Positions 10,869 to 22,381 are shown, counted from the stretch's first letter. The stretch is DNA of 64,000 nt from an uncultured Pelagibacteraceae bacterium (GCA_902631595.1 CACOZH010000001.1:44206-108205); one strand, 5' to 3'. Translations and numbers: made by a program. Notes: generated by a model from the letters alone, not told the origin.

Positions 10869-11523
10869 ATTGAATCAAACATTATTAAAGTTTGAGTTAG
10901 ATCAAAATTTTACTTATGACGATTTTTTTGTTTCAAAATGTAATTATTTTGCTTTTAGTTTAATTGAGACGTGGCCCAAGTGGGAAAAAAATATTTTAAA
11001 TATACATGGTGAAAAGTTTTGTGGAAAAAGTCATTTGTCTGAAATTTTTAAAAAAAAGAATAAAGCCATTATAATTAAAAATGAGGAAATAAATAATGAA
11101 TTTTTCAATAAAATAAGATTTTATGAAAATATTATTTTAGATAATTTAAGCGATGTAACAGATGAAAAAACTTTATATTCAATATTTAATTTTGTTGAGC
11201 AATATAATAAATATTTAATTATTAATTCAATTGACCCTATTGATTTAATAAATTTCAAACTTCCAGATTTAAAATCAAGGTCAAAAAATTGCATGTATGC
11301 AAAAATAGACAAACCAGACGATGATATGATTTTTGCACTAGTTTTAAAACATTTTTCTGACAGACAAATAAAAATTGAGAAAAAAATAATTGATTATATA
11401 ACAAAAAGAATTGAAAGGTCTTATGGAAAAATATTGGATTTTATATATAAGGTTGATCAATTTAGTTTAATAAATAAAAAACCAATTGATTATAAGTCAA
11501 TAAAAATAATATTAGAGGAATAA
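10861..11523 (+). CDS. hda: DnaA-related replication-initiation regulator (Hda/HdaA-like)
   Basis: DnaA-like AAA+ fragment with P-loop HGEKFCGKSHL and lid/box VII-like region (ERSYGKILDFIYKVDQFSL). Confidence 0.75.
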   Translation: MNKLNQTLLKFELDQNFTYDDFFVSKCNYFAFSLIETWPKWEKNILNIHGEKFCGKSHLSEIFKKKNKAIIIKNEEINNEFFNKIRFYENIILDNLSDVTDEKTLYSIFNFVEQYNKYLIINSIDPIDLINFKLPDLKSRSKNCMYAKIDKPDDDMIFALVLKHFSDRQIKIEKKIIDYITKRIERSYGKILDFIYKVDQFSLINKKPIDYKSIKIILEE

Positions 11524-13317
11524 GTGAATAAATACAGATCACATAATTGTAATGAGTTAAATAAAAAACATGTTGATAGTTTAGTTTTGTTATCTGGATG
11601 GGTTCATAAAAAAAGAGATCATGGCAATCTGTTATTTATTGATTTAAGAGATAATTTTGGAATTACTCAATGCATTGTGGATAAAGAAAATAAAAATTTT
11701 TCAAAGTTAGAAAGAATACCACTCGAAACTGTTGTAAAGATTGACGGAAAAGTTCTTAAAAGATCATCAGATACAATTAATAATGATATTTCAACTGGTG
11801 AAATAGAAATTAAAGTTAATTCGTTTGAAATACTGGGAAATACCAAAGAGTTACCTTTGCCTGTTTTTTCAGATCAAGAATACTCAGAGGAAATAAGATT
11901 AAAATATAGATTTTTAGATTTAAGAAGAAAAAAAATACATAATAATATTATTTTAAGATCGAAAGTTATTTCCTTTATTAGAAAACAAATGGAAAAGCTT
12001 GGATTTTATGAATTTCAAACACCAATTTTAACATCTTCAAGTCCAGAAGGAGCTAGAGATTTTTTAGTTCCAAGCAGACTAAATCCAGGGCAATTTTATG
12101 CTTTACCTCAAGCTCCTCAACAATTTAAACAACTAATAATGGTTTCAGGTTTCGACAGATATTTTCAGATTGCACCATGTTTTAGAGATGAAGATGCTAG
12201 AGCAGATAGAAGTCCAGGAGAATTTTACCAGCTAGATATTGAAATGTCGTTTGTAGAGCAAGAAGACGTATTTGAAGTTGTAGAAAAATTGATGATTAGT
12301 GTCTTTAAAAATTTTTCCGAAAAAAAAATATTATTTGAACAATTTCCGAGAATTCCTTTCAAAGAATCAATGAGTAAATATGGAACTGATAAACCAGATC
12401 TAAGGAATCCTTTATTGATTTATGATATTTCTGAAATTTTTGAAAGAGATGACGTTAAATTTGAAATATTTAAAAAATTATTTAGATCGGGATCTTTAAT
12501 AAAAGCCATAGTTACAAAACAAACTAGCACTAAACCTAGAAGTTTTTTTGATAATATTGATAAATGGGCTAAAGAGCAGGGTTGGAATGGATTGGCTTAT
12601 TTTTCATTTGAAAAAGATACTAATGGTAAGCTCAATGGAAAAGGACCAATAGGTAAATTTTTTTCAGAAGACTCTCTAAAAGAAATTATAAAAATAACCG
12701 CAGCTGAAATTGGTGATAGTATTTTTATGTCTTGTAATAAAGAAGAAGAAATTTTCGAGATTATGTCACAATCTAGAAGTAAAATAGCTGAAGAATTAGA
12801 AATAATTGATAAAAATTCTTTTGCTTTTTGTTGGATAACTGATTTTCCAATATTTGAATTAGATAGAGAAACATCAAAAATAAACTTTAGTCATAACCCT
12901 TTTTCGATGCCTCAGGGAGACCCAAATAATTTAGATCTTTCAAAACCATTGGAGTTAAAAGCTTATCAATATGATATTGTTTGTAATGGCGTTGAGTTAT
13001 CTTCAGGTGCCATCAGAAATCATATACCTGAATTGATGTACAAACTATTTTCCTTAGCGGGATATGAAAAAAATGATGTAGATAATAAATTTAGTGGTAT
13101 GATAAATGCGTTAAGTTATGGAGCCCCGCCTCATGGAGGAATTGCGCCTGGCATAGATAGAATTGTTATGCTTTTAGCAAATGAAAAAAATATACGGGAA
13201 GTTACTATGTTCCCAATGAATCAAAACGCCCAAGATCTTATGATGAATGCTCCTTCAAATATAGACGATAAACTTCTAAATGAGCTGGGTCTTAAATTAT
13301 TAGATAAAAAAAAATAA
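11524..13317 (+). CDS. aspS: Aspartyl-tRNA synthetase
   Basis: GTG start; RSHNCNELN...LSGWVHKKRDHGNLLFIDLRD...CFRDEDARADRSPGEFYQLDIEMSF...GIAPGIDRIVMLL. Confidence 0.97.
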   Translation: MNKYRSHNCNELNKKHVDSLVLLSGWVHKKRDHGNLLFIDLRDNFGITQCIVDKENKNFSKLERIPLETVVKIDGKVLKRSSDTINNDISTGEIEIKVNSFEILGNTKELPLPVFSDQEYSEEIRLKYRFLDLRRKKIHNNIILRSKVISFIRKQMEKLGFYEFQTPILTSSSPEGARDFLVPSRLNPGQFYALPQAPQQFKQLIMVSGFDRYFQIAPCFRDEDARADRSPGEFYQLDIEMSFVEQEDVFEVVEKLMISVFKNFSEKKILFEQFPRIPFKESMSKYGTDKPDLRNPLLIYDISEIFERDDVKFEIFKKLFRSGSLIKAIVTKQTSTKPRSFFDNIDKWAKEQGWNGLAYFSFEKDTNGKLNGKGPIGKFFSEDSLKEIIKITAAEIGDSIFMSCNKEEEIFEIMSQSRSKIAEELEIIDKNSFAFCWITDFPIFELDRETSKINFSHNPFSMPQGDPNNLDLSKPLELKAYQYDIVCNGVELSSGAIRNHIPELMYKLFSLAGYEKNDVDNKFSGMINALSYGAPPHGGIAPGIDRIVMLLANEKNIREVTMFPMNQNAQDLMMNAPSNIDDKLLNELGLKLLDKKK

Positions 13318-13318
13318 A

Positions 13319-14143
13319 TTATTTTTTTTTACCTTTCAGATCAAGTTTAATATCAGAAAGATCTACCAATTTTTTTCTATAGTTATTTCTAACAAAACCT
13401 TTGCTTGTAATGTCTTTTACTAATTTTAGGAACTGATTTTGTTCATCATTATTTTGCTCGGTTTCATCCGTTGTTTCTTTTTGTGCAATTGAAGGTGTAT
13501 GTGCTAGATCTTCCCTGCTTAGGTAAGATATAGCTAGTTCTCTGAATATATAGTCTAGAATTGAAGAGGCACTTAAAATTCTGTCATTACCTTGAACTTT
13601 TCCTGATGGCTCAAATTTTGTTCCAATAAATGCACTAACAAATTCATCTAATGGAACTCCATATTGTAGACCTAAAGATACAGCTATTGCAAAGTTATTC
13701 ATTAATGCTTTTACTAATTCTCCCTCTTTTGATGTGTCTATAAATATTTCACCTATTTTCCCGTCTTCGTACTCACCCGTGTGAAGGTAAACTTTATGAT
13801 CACCAATTGTTGCTTTTTGGATATAGCCTTTTCTCCTATCTGGCATGCTAAATCTTTTTGTAATGTTTTCTTTAAATGATTTATTCAAAACAACGTTATT
13901 TGCTAAATTATTATTACTTGGTGTTGTCAATTTTTGCTGTGATTCGTTAAACTTAACATCAATGTTGCTTGAGCTTTTTTCAAGATTTTTTGTGTTTCTT
14001 TTATCGAATTTTACATCTATTACTTCAAATTCCCCGTCATCTCTGTTGTCAAGTTGGTCTAATTGATTATTACTTATGTCGTCTAAGAAATGCTTTACCT
14101 TAAACGAGCAGGTATAAAAAGTTTCTACGATATATTTTGCCAT
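13319..14143 (-). CDS. Stand-alone TSCPD-like protein resembling the C-terminus of class II (B12-dependent) ribonucleotide reductase
   Basis: [38 protein letters not shown]...[33 protein letters not shown]...[14 protein letters not shown]; no catalytic RNR domain adjacent. Confidence 0.7.
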   Translation of the reverse strand: MAKYIVETFYTCSFKVKHFLDDISNNQLDQLDNRDDGEFEVIDVKFDKRNTKNLEKSSSNIDVKFNESQQKLTTPSNNNLANNVVLNKSFKENITKRFSMPDRRKGYIQKATIGDHKVYLHTGEYEDGKIGEIFIDTSKEGELVKALMNNFAIAVSLGLQYGVPLDEFVSAFIGTKFEPSGKVQGNDRILSASSILDYIFRELAISYLSREDLAHTPSIAQKETTDETEQNNDEQNQFLKLVKDITSKGFVRNNYRKKLVDLSDIKLDLKGKKK

Positions 14144-14238
14144 AAATTAAAATTATTTTTGAGTTTAATAATTTAATGTATATACATAATTTGAATTTAG
14201 TCTAATTTTTTTTTTACAATTAGAAATTGAAAATAATT

Positions 14239-14601
14239 ATGTTGACATTTATAAAAGAAATTCTGACTTGGTGGAATCGACAAACACTTGGTACCAGATT
14301 ACAAACAATTTTTTTTGGAAAACTAGTTGGTACGGATGAGTTTGGAAATAAGTATTATGAAAATAAAAAAAGAAAAAAAAGATGGGTTATTTACAAAGGA
14401 GAAATTGAGGCTACCAAAATTCCAGTTGAATGGTATTCTTGGATGCACTCAATTAAAAACAAAATAGAAGAAACTCATGAATTAAAAAAATATGATTGGC
14501 AGCAAAACCATATATCTAATCAAACTGGCACAGATAAAGCTTACAATCCTCAAAAAAATAAGGATGCTACTAAAAAAAAATACAAGACTTGGAATAATTA
14601 G
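14239..14601 (+). CDS. NADH:ubiquinone oxidoreductase accessory subunit NDUFA12/B17.2 family
   Basis: WWNRQTLGTRLQTIFFGKLVGTDEFGNKYYENKK...RWVIYKGEIEATKIPVEWYSWMH; the track's 14227 start is an upstream TTG. Confidence 0.88.
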   Translation: MLTFIKEILTWWNRQTLGTRLQTIFFGKLVGTDEFGNKYYENKKRKKRWVIYKGEIEATKIPVEWYSWMHSIKNKIEETHELKKYDWQQNHISNQTGTDKAYNPQKNKDATKKKYKTWNN

Positions 14602-14974
14602 TTTTTTTATTTTTTCATTTCTTCTTATTTTTACACCTAATATTTTAGCACAAGAAAATGACAATGATTTAAAAAAAATATTAGTTGAAATTAATGTTTT
14701 AGACAAAGTGAGTTCAAAAAATACAATATTAAAACTCAATATTGGTGAAGAAAAAAAATTTCAAAATCTTTTAATTAAAGTATTAAAATGCGAAAATTCT
14801 AAATTTGATGATGATCCAGAAATAACAGCTTATATTCAAGTTAAAGATTTAAATATTTCAGATAACGAAAAAGTCTACATATTTAATGGCTGGACATTTT
14901 CATCAAGTCCTACTCTAAATCCTTTTGATCATCCTGTTTATGATTTGTGGTTAAGTTCTTGTAAAGTTATATAA
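14564..14974 (+). CDS. DUF2155-like exported protein
   Basis: Signal peptide MLLKKNTRLGIISFFIFSFLLIFTPNILAQ; C-terminal FNGWTFSSSPTLNPFDHPVYDLWLSSC typical of DUF2155. Confidence 0.75.
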   Translation: MLLKKNTRLGIISFFIFSFLLIFTPNILAQENDNDLKKILVEINVLDKVSSKNTILKLNIGEEKKFQNLLIKVLKCENSKFDDDPEITAYIQVKDLNISDNEKVYIFNGWTFSSSPTLNPFDHPVYDLWLSSCKVI

Positions 14975-16304
14975 TTTTTTCGTTATCTAGCCAAGTAACA
15001 TTAAAATCAGAATCTACAAACTTTTTATGATTGATCAACTTTTTATGAAGTTCAATTGTTGTTGTAATACCTTCAATAACAAATTCCTCCAAAGATCTAT
15101 TCATTCTTTGTATAGCTTCAGAGCGATTTCTACCATGACAAATAAGTTTACAAATCATACTGTCATAATATGGGGTAATTTTGTATCCTTGGTATATTGC
15201 ACCATCAACTCTTGTTCTAAAACCAGAGGGCTGATGACACATGCCTATAACTCCGGGAGAAGGTTGAAAATTTTTTGATGGATCTTCTGCATTAATTCTA
15301 CATTCTATTGCATGGCCTCTAGGCTGAATATCAATTTGTTTAAGTGCAGTTTCTCCACTAAATGATATCCAAATTTGTTCTTTAATAATATCAATCCCAG
15401 TAACGACTTCAGTAACAGGATGCTCCACTTGCACTCTGGTATTCATTTCGAGAAAGTAAAATTTCCCATCTTCATAAATAAATTCAACAGTTCCAGCGCC
15501 CTCATATCCAATTTTTTTTACCATATTTACAGTTCGGTCAAATAATTCTTTTCTAATGTCATCGTTTAAAACTGGACTTGGAGTTTCTTCAATAAGTTTT
15601 TGATGTCTTCTTTGTACAGAACAGTCTCTCTCATGTAAGTGTATAACTCTGTTTTTGCCTGCTAAAATTTGAACCTCTATATGTCTTGGGTTTTCAAAAA
15701 ATTTTTCAATATAAACTTCGTCATTTCCAAAATATTTTTTTGCTTCTGATTTCGCTGTTAAAAAAAGATTTTCAAATTCATTTTCACTTCTTACAATTTT
15801 CATTCCTTTTCCACCACCACCACCTGCAGCTTTTATTAAAACTGGAAATCCTGTTTTTTTCAAAATTTGTTTTGCTTCTTTAATCCCTTTGACACCACCT
15901 TCAGATCCTTCAATCACAGGTAGGCCATGCTCTTTAGCAATTTTTTTGGCTTGGATTTTATCACCCATCATTTGAATATGTTTTGAAGAAGGTCCGATAA
16001 ATTTAATATTATTTTCCTCAAGTATTTTGGCAAAATTATAATTCTCTGACAAAAATCCATAACCAGGATGAACTGCCTCAGAATTAGTCAACTCTATTGC
16101 AGATAAAATAGCTGGTATATTTAAATAGCTGTTTGCTGGTTGGTGTGAACCAACACAAATACTCTCATCTGCCAATTTAACATGCATACTGTCTCTATCC
16201 ACATCAGAATGAATAGCTACAGTAGAAATACCCCATTCTCTACAGGCTCGAATTATTCTCACTGCTATTTCTCCTCGATTAGCAATCAAAATTTTTTTAA
16301 ACAT
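14967..16304 (-). CDS. accC: Acetyl-CoA carboxylase biotin carboxylase subunit
   Basis: MFKKILIANRGEIAVRIIRACRE...VHPGYGFLSEN...EMNTRVQVEHPVTE. Confidence 0.97.
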   Translation of the reverse strand: MFKKILIANRGEIAVRIIRACREWGISTVAIHSDVDRDSMHVKLADESICVGSHQPANSYLNIPAILSAIELTNSEAVHPGYGFLSENYNFAKILEENNIKFIGPSSKHIQMMGDKIQAKKIAKEHGLPVIEGSEGGVKGIKEAKQILKKTGFPVLIKAAGGGGGKGMKIVRSENEFENLFLTAKSEAKKYFGNDEVYIEKFFENPRHIEVQILAGKNRVIHLHERDCSVQRRHQKLIEETPSPVLNDDIRKELFDRTVNMVKKIGYEGAGTVEFIYEDGKFYFLEMNTRVQVEHPVTEVVTGIDIIKEQIWISFSGETALKQIDIQPRGHAIECRINAEDPSKNFQPSPGVIGMCHQPSGFRTRVDGAIYQGYKITPYYDSMICKLICHGRNRSEAIQRMNRSLEEFVIEGITTTIELHKKLINHKKFVDSDFNVTWLDNEKII

Positions 16305-16727
16305 TTACTCAATTATAATAAGAGTTTGACCAAACTCTACAGGCTGTCCATCAGATACACAAATTTCTTTTACAATACCATCAAAGTTACTTGGAACATG
16401 GTTCATTGTTTTCATTGCCTCCACTATCATTATTGTGTCTCCTTTTTTAATTTTTTTTCCTATCTCAACAAAAGTTTTTGCACCTGGCTCAGGCGCTAAG
16501 TAAGCAGTTCCAATTATTGGTGACGTGATTTTATTTCCTGGAGTTTCTTTCTTGGAAACATTTTTATTAGGTTGATCTAAATTTATAGGATTGACTGATA
16601 AGACATCAGTATTTGATTTCTTAGATACTTTGATTTTTATATCTTTAAATGAATATTCAATTTCATTTAGATTAAATTCATCTAAACATTCTTTCAATTC
16701 TTTGATGATTTTTTTATTTATTTCCAT
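16305..16727 (-). CDS. accB: Acetyl-CoA carboxylase biotin carboxyl carrier protein
   Basis: VEAMKTMNHV biotinylation motif; adjacent to accC. Confidence 0.95.
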   Translation of the reverse strand: MEINKKIIKELKECLDEFNLNEIEYSFKDIKIKVSKKSNTDVLSVNPINLDQPNKNVSKKETPGNKITSPIIGTAYLAPEPGAKTFVEIGKKIKKGDTIMIVEAMKTMNHVPSNFDGIVKEICVSDGQPVEFGQTLIIIE

Positions 16728-17163
16728 TTTGCATTATTTCATAAATTGAATTTATGGCTAAAATATAGCCATATGTTCCAAGTCCACATATAATCCCGGT
16801 CACTACATCACTTATAAGTGATTTATGTCTGAATTCCTCTCTTTTGTAAATATTAGATATATGAAGTTCAATTGAGGGTTTCTTAAAAAGACTTAAAGCA
16901 TCTCTAATTGCTACAGATGTATGAGTAAATGCCGCTGCGTTTATGATCATTCCATCGTAAAGTTTAATAGAATCTTGTATCTTTGTTACTAGTTCTCCCT
17001 CTATATTTGATTGGTAAAAATCAACGTTAACTTTCTTTTTTGATGCTTCAGATTTACATTTATTTAATAATTCTTCGTAGCTTTCCTTGCCATATATTGA
17101 TTTATCTCTATCACCGAGTAAATTTATATTTGGACCATTAATTATTATGATATTATTTTGCAC
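16714..17163 (-). CDS. aroQ: Type II 3-dehydroquinate dehydratase
   Basis: IIINGPNINLLGDR...SNIEGELVTKIQ...INAAAFTHTSVAIRDAL. Confidence 0.95.
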   Translation of the reverse strand: MQNNIIIINGPNINLLGDRDKSIYGKESYEELLNKCKSEASKKKVNVDFYQSNIEGELVTKIQDSIKLYDGMIINAAAFTHTSVAIRDALSLFKKPSIELHISNIYKREEFRHKSLISDVVTGIICGLGTYGYILAINSIYEIMQNGNK

Positions 17164-17179
17164 AGATTATTTATAATAC

Positions 17180-17398
17180 ATGCTAAAAAAAAATAAAATA
17201 AAAATTAAGTTAAACGGTAAAGTAATAAGTGTCGATAAAGGTATAAATCTGGGAAATCTAATAAATAAATTAAAATTCCCTCTAAATAAGATAGCCATTG
17301 AAAAAAATAACTTGATTGTGGAAAAGAAAAAAATTAAGAAAATTTTCTTAAAATCTAATGATAAAATTGAAATTGTTCATTTTATAGGTGGAGGGTAA
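17180..17398 (+). CDS. thiS: Sulfur carrier protein ThiS
   Basis: 72 aa, ends VHFIGGG, precedes thiG. Confidence 0.88.
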   Translation: MLKKNKIKIKLNGKVISVDKGINLGNLINKLKFPLNKIAIEKNNLIVEKKKIKKIFLKSNDKIEIVHFIGGG

Positions 17399-18174
17399 TG
17401 AATAAAATTGATATTTTTAAAATTTCAAATAAAAAATTTAAATCAAGACTTATTATTGGGACAGGAAAATACAAAAATTTTAAAGAGTGTGCAAAAGCTG
17501 TCAAAGCCTCTGGAGCAGAAATTGTTACTGTAGCTGTAAGGAGAGTGAATATTGTCGACAAAAAAAAACCTTTGCTAATGGATTACTTGGATCCTAAAAA
17601 AATTACATACCTTCCAAATACTGCGGGATGCTTTACTTCTTCAGATGCATTAAGAACATTAAGATTGGCAAGAGAAATTGGTGGTTGGAAACTTGTTAAA
17701 CTCGAGATTTTAGGAGATAAAAAAACATTACTGCCTGATATGATTGAAACATTAAAGTCTACTGAGGTTTTAACTAAAGAAGGTTTTAAAGTTATGGTTT
17801 ATTGTAATGATGATCCCTTAATGGCAAAAAGGTTAGAAAACGTTGGGGCGGTCGCTATTATGCCTTTGGCCGCTCCAATTGGATCAGGATTAGGAATTCA
17901 AAATAAGTTGAATATTAAAATCATTAAACAAAATATCAAAATTCCATTACTTATAGATGCTGGTATTGGTCAGGCGTCAGATGCTACAGTTGCAATGGAA
18001 TTGGGTTGTGATGGTGTTTTAATTAATACAGCTATAGCACAATCAAAAAACCCAATTGAAATGGCGAAAGCTATGAAATTGGCAGTAGAAGCGGGGAGAA
18101 AATCATATCTTTCTGGCAGAATTAAAAAAAATTTTTTTGGAAGTGCTTCATCTCCAAAAGAGGGAATTATTTAG
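17398..18174 (+). CDS. thiG: Thiazole synthase
   Basis: [16 protein letters not shown]...[12 protein letters not shown]...[22 protein letters not shown]. Confidence 0.96.
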   Translation: MNKIDIFKISNKKFKSRLIIGTGKYKNFKECAKAVKASGAEIVTVAVRRVNIVDKKKPLLMDYLDPKKITYLPNTAGCFTSSDALRTLRLAREIGGWKLVKLEILGDKKTLLPDMIETLKSTEVLTKEGFKVMVYCNDDPLMAKRLENVGAVAIMPLAAPIGSGLGIQNKLNIKIIKQNIKIPLLIDAGIGQASDATVAMELGCDGVLINTAIAQSKNPIEMAKAMKLAVEAGRKSYLSGRIKKNFFGSASSPKEGII

Positions 18175-19957
18175 ATTTTTTTTTATAACGTTTAAAATAT
18201 TTTTTTTTAGTATTTTTTACAAATGGTTTCTTAAATTTTTTCTTTTTATCTTCAAACTTAATAATGTTTGTTTCATTTTTAATTATATTTTCAGATTGTA
18301 TAGTCTCGATAATTTTATTATTTTTTTTGAATTCTAATTTATAATCGTTTACACCAAAGGCTAAATCTTCTTTGAATGTGATTTTTATTTTATTTTTGTT
18401 TTGAAAATAAACTACATCTTCTTCACTATTTTTTGATAGAAAATCTATAATTTTTTTATTCAAATAAACCAAAATCTCTTTTGATTTATTTTCTAAACTT
18501 TTGATTTCTGCAAGTTTTAAAACTTTTAAAGCCTGAGACTCATTTGTTAAACTCATTATCCATTTAACATTACTTTCTCTTAATCTTTGCCTTGACATCT
18601 CGAGTAATCCAAAATGGGTTATTCTTCCAATTTGGATCCTTGCTCTATCAGCTCTACATTTTTCCTTAAGTTTTCTTTCAACATTTCTTCTATTTGAAAA
18701 ATTATGCATATCAATAAAATCAATTATTATTAATCCGGATAAATCCCTAATTTTAATTTGCCTAGCTATTTCCTCAGCGGCCTCAAGATTTGTATCAAAA
18801 GCTGTACTTTCAACATTTTTTTGTTTAATTGATTTTCCTGAGTTAACGTCAACTGAAACTAGTGCTTCAGTTGGATTAATTACAAGATATCCACCAGATT
18901 TTAATTTTACCTCAGTTTTATATATCTCATAAAGTTTAGCCTCAATATTATTTTTAAAAAATAGTGGAACTTTATCTCTATATTTTTTAACCTTTTTAAT
19001 TTGTTTAGGCATCAATTGCTTAATGTACAATTTGGCTTTTTGATAACCTTCGTTACCCTCTACAAAAATATTTTGCACATCATCATCAACCATATCCCTG
19101 ATACTTCGCTTAATTATATCACTTTCTTCAAAAATTAATGATGGAGCAATCGACTCCATTGCGCTACTTTTAATATCTTCCCATGCAGTAATTGAGTTTT
19201 TTAAATCATTCTCAATATCATTTTTAGTTTTATTAGACCCTGCTGTTCGAACAATCAAACCCATCTCTTTAGGTATTTCTATTAGATTTAATATCTGTCT
19301 TATTTTCTTTCTGTCTATCGGATTAAATATTTTTCTAGATATACCTCCTCCTTTAGGAGTATTTGGCATAAGAACTGTGTATTTTCCAGCTATAGAAATA
19401 AATGTAGTTAAAGCCGCTCCCTTTAACCCTCTTTCATCTTTTAGGACTTGGACTAATATAACCTGATTAGGTTTAATTACTTCTTGAATTTTATATCTTT
19501 TTTTTCTTATAGAAAGTTTACTAGAATTTATCTCTTGAGTTTTCTCATTTGTTTGGTTTTCCTCTTCATTATTTTCTAATTTTCTTTCTGGCTCAAGTAT
19601 TTTTTCCTCTAGATCCTTCTGTTCTAAATCTTTTTCCTGAATTTCACTTTGTTTTTGTAATTCTATTCTAGTTTCTTCCTCTTCTTTTTTAATTAATTCA
19701 ATGTCACTTTGTGGAATTTGATAGTAATCACTCTGTATATCATTAAATGATAGAAAGCCATGTCTCTCTCTTCCAAAATCAACAAATGCAGCTTGTAGTG
19801 AAGGTTCTATTCTACTAACTTTTCCTAAGTATATATTGTTTTTTATTAAATTGTTATTTTTTCCTTCGTATTCGTAATCTTCAATATCATACTCTGATTT
19901 AAGAACGACTCTTGTTCTAGTTGGATGCGAAGCATCGATAAATAAATTTTTTGGCAT
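18167..19957 (-). CDS. Ribonuclease E/G
   Basis: [52 protein letters not shown]1 domain with acidic insertion; basic C-terminal tail. Confidence 0.92.
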   Translation of the reverse strand: MPKNLFIDASHPTRTRVVLKSEYDIEDYEYEGKNNNLIKNNIYLGKVSRIEPSLQAAFVDFGRERHGFLSFNDIQSDYYQIPQSDIELIKKEEEETRIELQKQSEIQEKDLEQKDLEEKILEPERKLENNEEENQTNEKTQEINSSKLSIRKKRYKIQEVIKPNQVILVQVLKDERGLKGAALTTFISIAGKYTVLMPNTPKGGGISRKIFNPIDRKKIRQILNLIEIPKEMGLIVRTAGSNKTKNDIENDLKNSITAWEDIKSSAMESIAPSLIFEESDIIKRSIRDMVDDDVQNIFVEGNEGYQKAKLYIKQLMPKQIKKVKKYRDKVPLFFKNNIEAKLYEIYKTEVKLKSGGYLVINPTEALVSVDVNSGKSIKQKNVESTAFDTNLEAAEEIARQIKIRDLSGLIIIDFIDMHNFSNRRNVERKLKEKCRADRARIQIGRITHFGLLEMSRQRLRESNVKWIMSLTNESQALKVLKLAEIKSLENKSKEILVYLNKKIIDFLSKNSEEDVVYFQNKNKIKITFKEDLAFGVNDYKLEFKKNNKIIETIQSENIIKNETNIIKFEDKKKKFKKPFVKNTKKKYFKRYKKKSK

Positions 19958-20044
19958 ATGTTTTTGTATATTTTATTCATTTAAATTTTGTTTATATTAT
20001 ATGTGCCATAACATTAACAAATTCGTTCGTTAAATAAAATAAAA

Positions 20045-22381
20045 ATGATCAAACAAATTAAAAAAATAGCGATTTTGAGTGTATTTCTCCTGATTATAGG
20101 TTTAGCAGGAATCATTAGCATTCTTTGGTATTATTCAAATGATTTGCCTGACTATAAATTTTTGAAGAATTATAAGCCTCCAATTTCAAGTAAACTTTAT
20201 TCAAATGATGGACAATTATTAAGTGAATTTTCCTCAGAAAAAAGAATATTTGTTCCATATAATTCTATACCTACATTGGTTGTAAATTCATTTTTATCAG
20301 CAGAGGATAAGAATTTTTTCAAACATCCAGGAGTTGATGCAAAAGGAGTTTTAAGAGCGGTAGTAAATAATATTTCCAATATACTTTCCTCAAGAAGGCT
20401 CGAAGGGGCTTCTACTATAACGCAGCAAGTAGCAAAAAATTTCCTTTTATCAAATGAAGTGTCAATTGATAGGAAGTTAAAAGAAGCGATTTTAGCTTTT
20501 AGAATCGAAAGAGTTTTAACAAAACAGAGAATTTTAGAATTATACCTTAACCAAATATATTTAGGTGAAGGAAGTTATGGAATAGCATCTGCCAGCCTTC
20601 AATATTTTGACAAACCAATAAGTGAATTAAATTACCCAGAGGCAGCATTGTTAGCGGCTCTTCCAAAAGCACCAAGCAGATATAATCCATACAAAAATGT
20701 TGAGCTTGCTAAGTTTAGAAGGAATTTAGTTTTAAAAAATTTGTATGATAATAATTATATCAATACTGAAGAATACAAAAAATTTTCTGAAAATGAAATT
20801 AAATTAAAAAAGAGAGAAACTGTATATTTAGAAAATTCAAATTATTATATAGAAGATATTAGAAAATTAATTGTTGAAAAATATGGATTTGAAAAAGTTT
20901 ATAAACAAGGATTTACTATTAACACCCCATTAAACTTAAAACTTCAAGAAAAAGCGACAGAGTCTTTGAGATCAGGATTGATTGAATTTGATAAAAAAAA
21001 AGGTTGGAGAGGACCTCTACTGAATAAAAAATATAATTCCAAATGGTTAAGTAATCTTGATGAGTATAAATTAGAGAAGTCAATTGGTTGGAAGCTATCA
21101 GTTATAAAAAAAATAAATCGCTTTTCTGTAGACATTGAAACATCAGAAGGAGAAAATGGAGTAATAGAATTTTCCTCTATAGATTGGACTAAAAAAAACT
21201 TTGAGGAATTATTTAAGGTTGGAGATATTATTTATGCTGAAAAAATAACAGAAAATAAATTTAATCTTAGACAACTTCCAAAAGTAAATGGAGCAATAAT
21301 TGTAATGGATCCATATACAGGAAGAATTTTAGCACTTAGTGGTGGATTTAGTTTTAAAAATAGTGAGTTTAACAGGGCCACACAAGCATTTAGACAGCCG
21401 GGCTCAGCATTCAAACCATTTGTTTATGCGCTAGCACTTGAAAACGGCTATACACCCGCATCTTTGATTTTAGATGCTCCCATTGTATTTGACCAAGGCG
21501 AAGATTTAAAGTTATGGAAACCAGAAAATTATGGAAAAAAATTTTATGGTCCCTCAACACTTAGGACTGGAGTTGAAAAATCGAGAAATTTAATGACAGT
21601 AAGAATTGCCCAAAACCTTGGTATAAAAAAAATTGCTAAATTTGCAAAAGATCTAAACATTTATGAAAATCCTGAAGAATTATTATCTTTATCTTTGGGT
21701 TCAAGTGAAACTTCATTATTAAAACTAACGAGTGCCTACTGTAGTTTTGTAAATGGTGGAAAATTAGTTAGTGCAAAATTTATAGACAGAATACAAGATA
21801 GTGAAGGTAACACTATTTTTAATTCAGAAAATAGAGAGTGCCAAGGCTGTGATCAAATTTCATATGTAAGCAATAACGTTCCAAAAATTAAAAATAATTT
21901 CAAACAAATTATGAGTAAGGAAACAGCATATCAAATGACATCTATATTGGAGGGAACTGTCAAAAGAGGCACTGCAAAAGGACTTAAAGATTTAAATTTA
22001 GATCTTGGAGGAAAAACTGGAACAACAAATAAAAATACTGACACATGGTTTATAGGATTTTCATCAAATTATGTTATTGGTGTTTATATAGGTTATGATG
22101 AACCATCTTCATTGGGTAAATACGAAACGGGGGCCAGAACAGCAATGCCGATATTTAAAAATTTCGTGAAAAATGCAGTTCAAAAAAATAACGCTAGACC
22201 ATTTAAAGTTCCAAAAGGAATCACAATGTTAGTGGTAAACTCAAAAACTGGCAAAAGAGCTTCTTATAATGATGACTCAATTATTATTGAGGCTTTTAAG
22301 CAAAAAGATTTAGTTAATAATAAAATTCAATATGGTAATATTGACTATATATCTAAAGATAATATTTATAAGTTTTACTAA
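20045..22381 (+). CDS. mrcA: Penicillin-binding protein 1A (bifunctional)
   Basis: GASTITQQVAKNFLLSNE (glycosyltransferase), RQPGSAFKPFVYALALENG and GKTGTTNKNTDTWFIGF (transpeptidase). Confidence 0.93.
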   Translation: MIKQIKKIAILSVFLLIIGLAGIISILWYYSNDLPDYKFLKNYKPPISSKLYSNDGQLLSEFSSEKRIFVPYNSIPTLVVNSFLSAEDKNFFKHPGVDAKGVLRAVVNNISNILSSRRLEGASTITQQVAKNFLLSNEVSIDRKLKEAILAFRIERVLTKQRILELYLNQIYLGEGSYGIASASLQYFDKPISELNYPEAALLAALPKAPSRYNPYKNVELAKFRRNLVLKNLYDNNYINTEEYKKFSENEIKLKKRETVYLENSNYYIEDIRKLIVEKYGFEKVYKQGFTINTPLNLKLQEKATESLRSGLIEFDKKKGWRGPLLNKKYNSKWLSNLDEYKLEKSIGWKLSVIKKINRFSVDIETSEGENGVIEFSSIDWTKKNFEELFKVGDIIYAEKITENKFNLRQLPKVNGAIIVMDPYTGRILALSGGFSFKNSEFNRATQAFRQPGSAFKPFVYALALENGYTPASLILDAPIVFDQGEDLKLWKPENYGKKFYGPSTLRTGVEKSRNLMTVRIAQNLGIKKIAKFAKDLNIYENPEELLSLSLGSSETSLLKLTSAYCSFVNGGKLVSAKFIDRIQDSEGNTIFNSENRECQGCDQISYVSNNVPKIKNNFKQIMSKETAYQMTSILEGTVKRGTAKGLKDLNLDLGGKTGTTNKNTDTWFIGFSSNYVIGVYIGYDEPSSLGKYETGARTAMPIFKNFVKNAVQKNNARPFKVPKGITMLVVNSKTGKRASYNDDSIIIEAFKQKDLVNNKIQYGNIDYISKDNIYKFY

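Noticed and set aside
17160-17180. Possible TPP riboswitch before thiS-thiG
   Set aside because: Only ~17 bp separate aroQ and thiS; no room, and no conserved CUGAGA-type core seen.
18137-18337. Phe-rich 66-aa ORF opposite the end of the RNase E/G gene
   Set aside because: It is the antisense of the Lys-rich C-terminal tail of the RNase; poly-Phe is what antisense poly-Lys gives.
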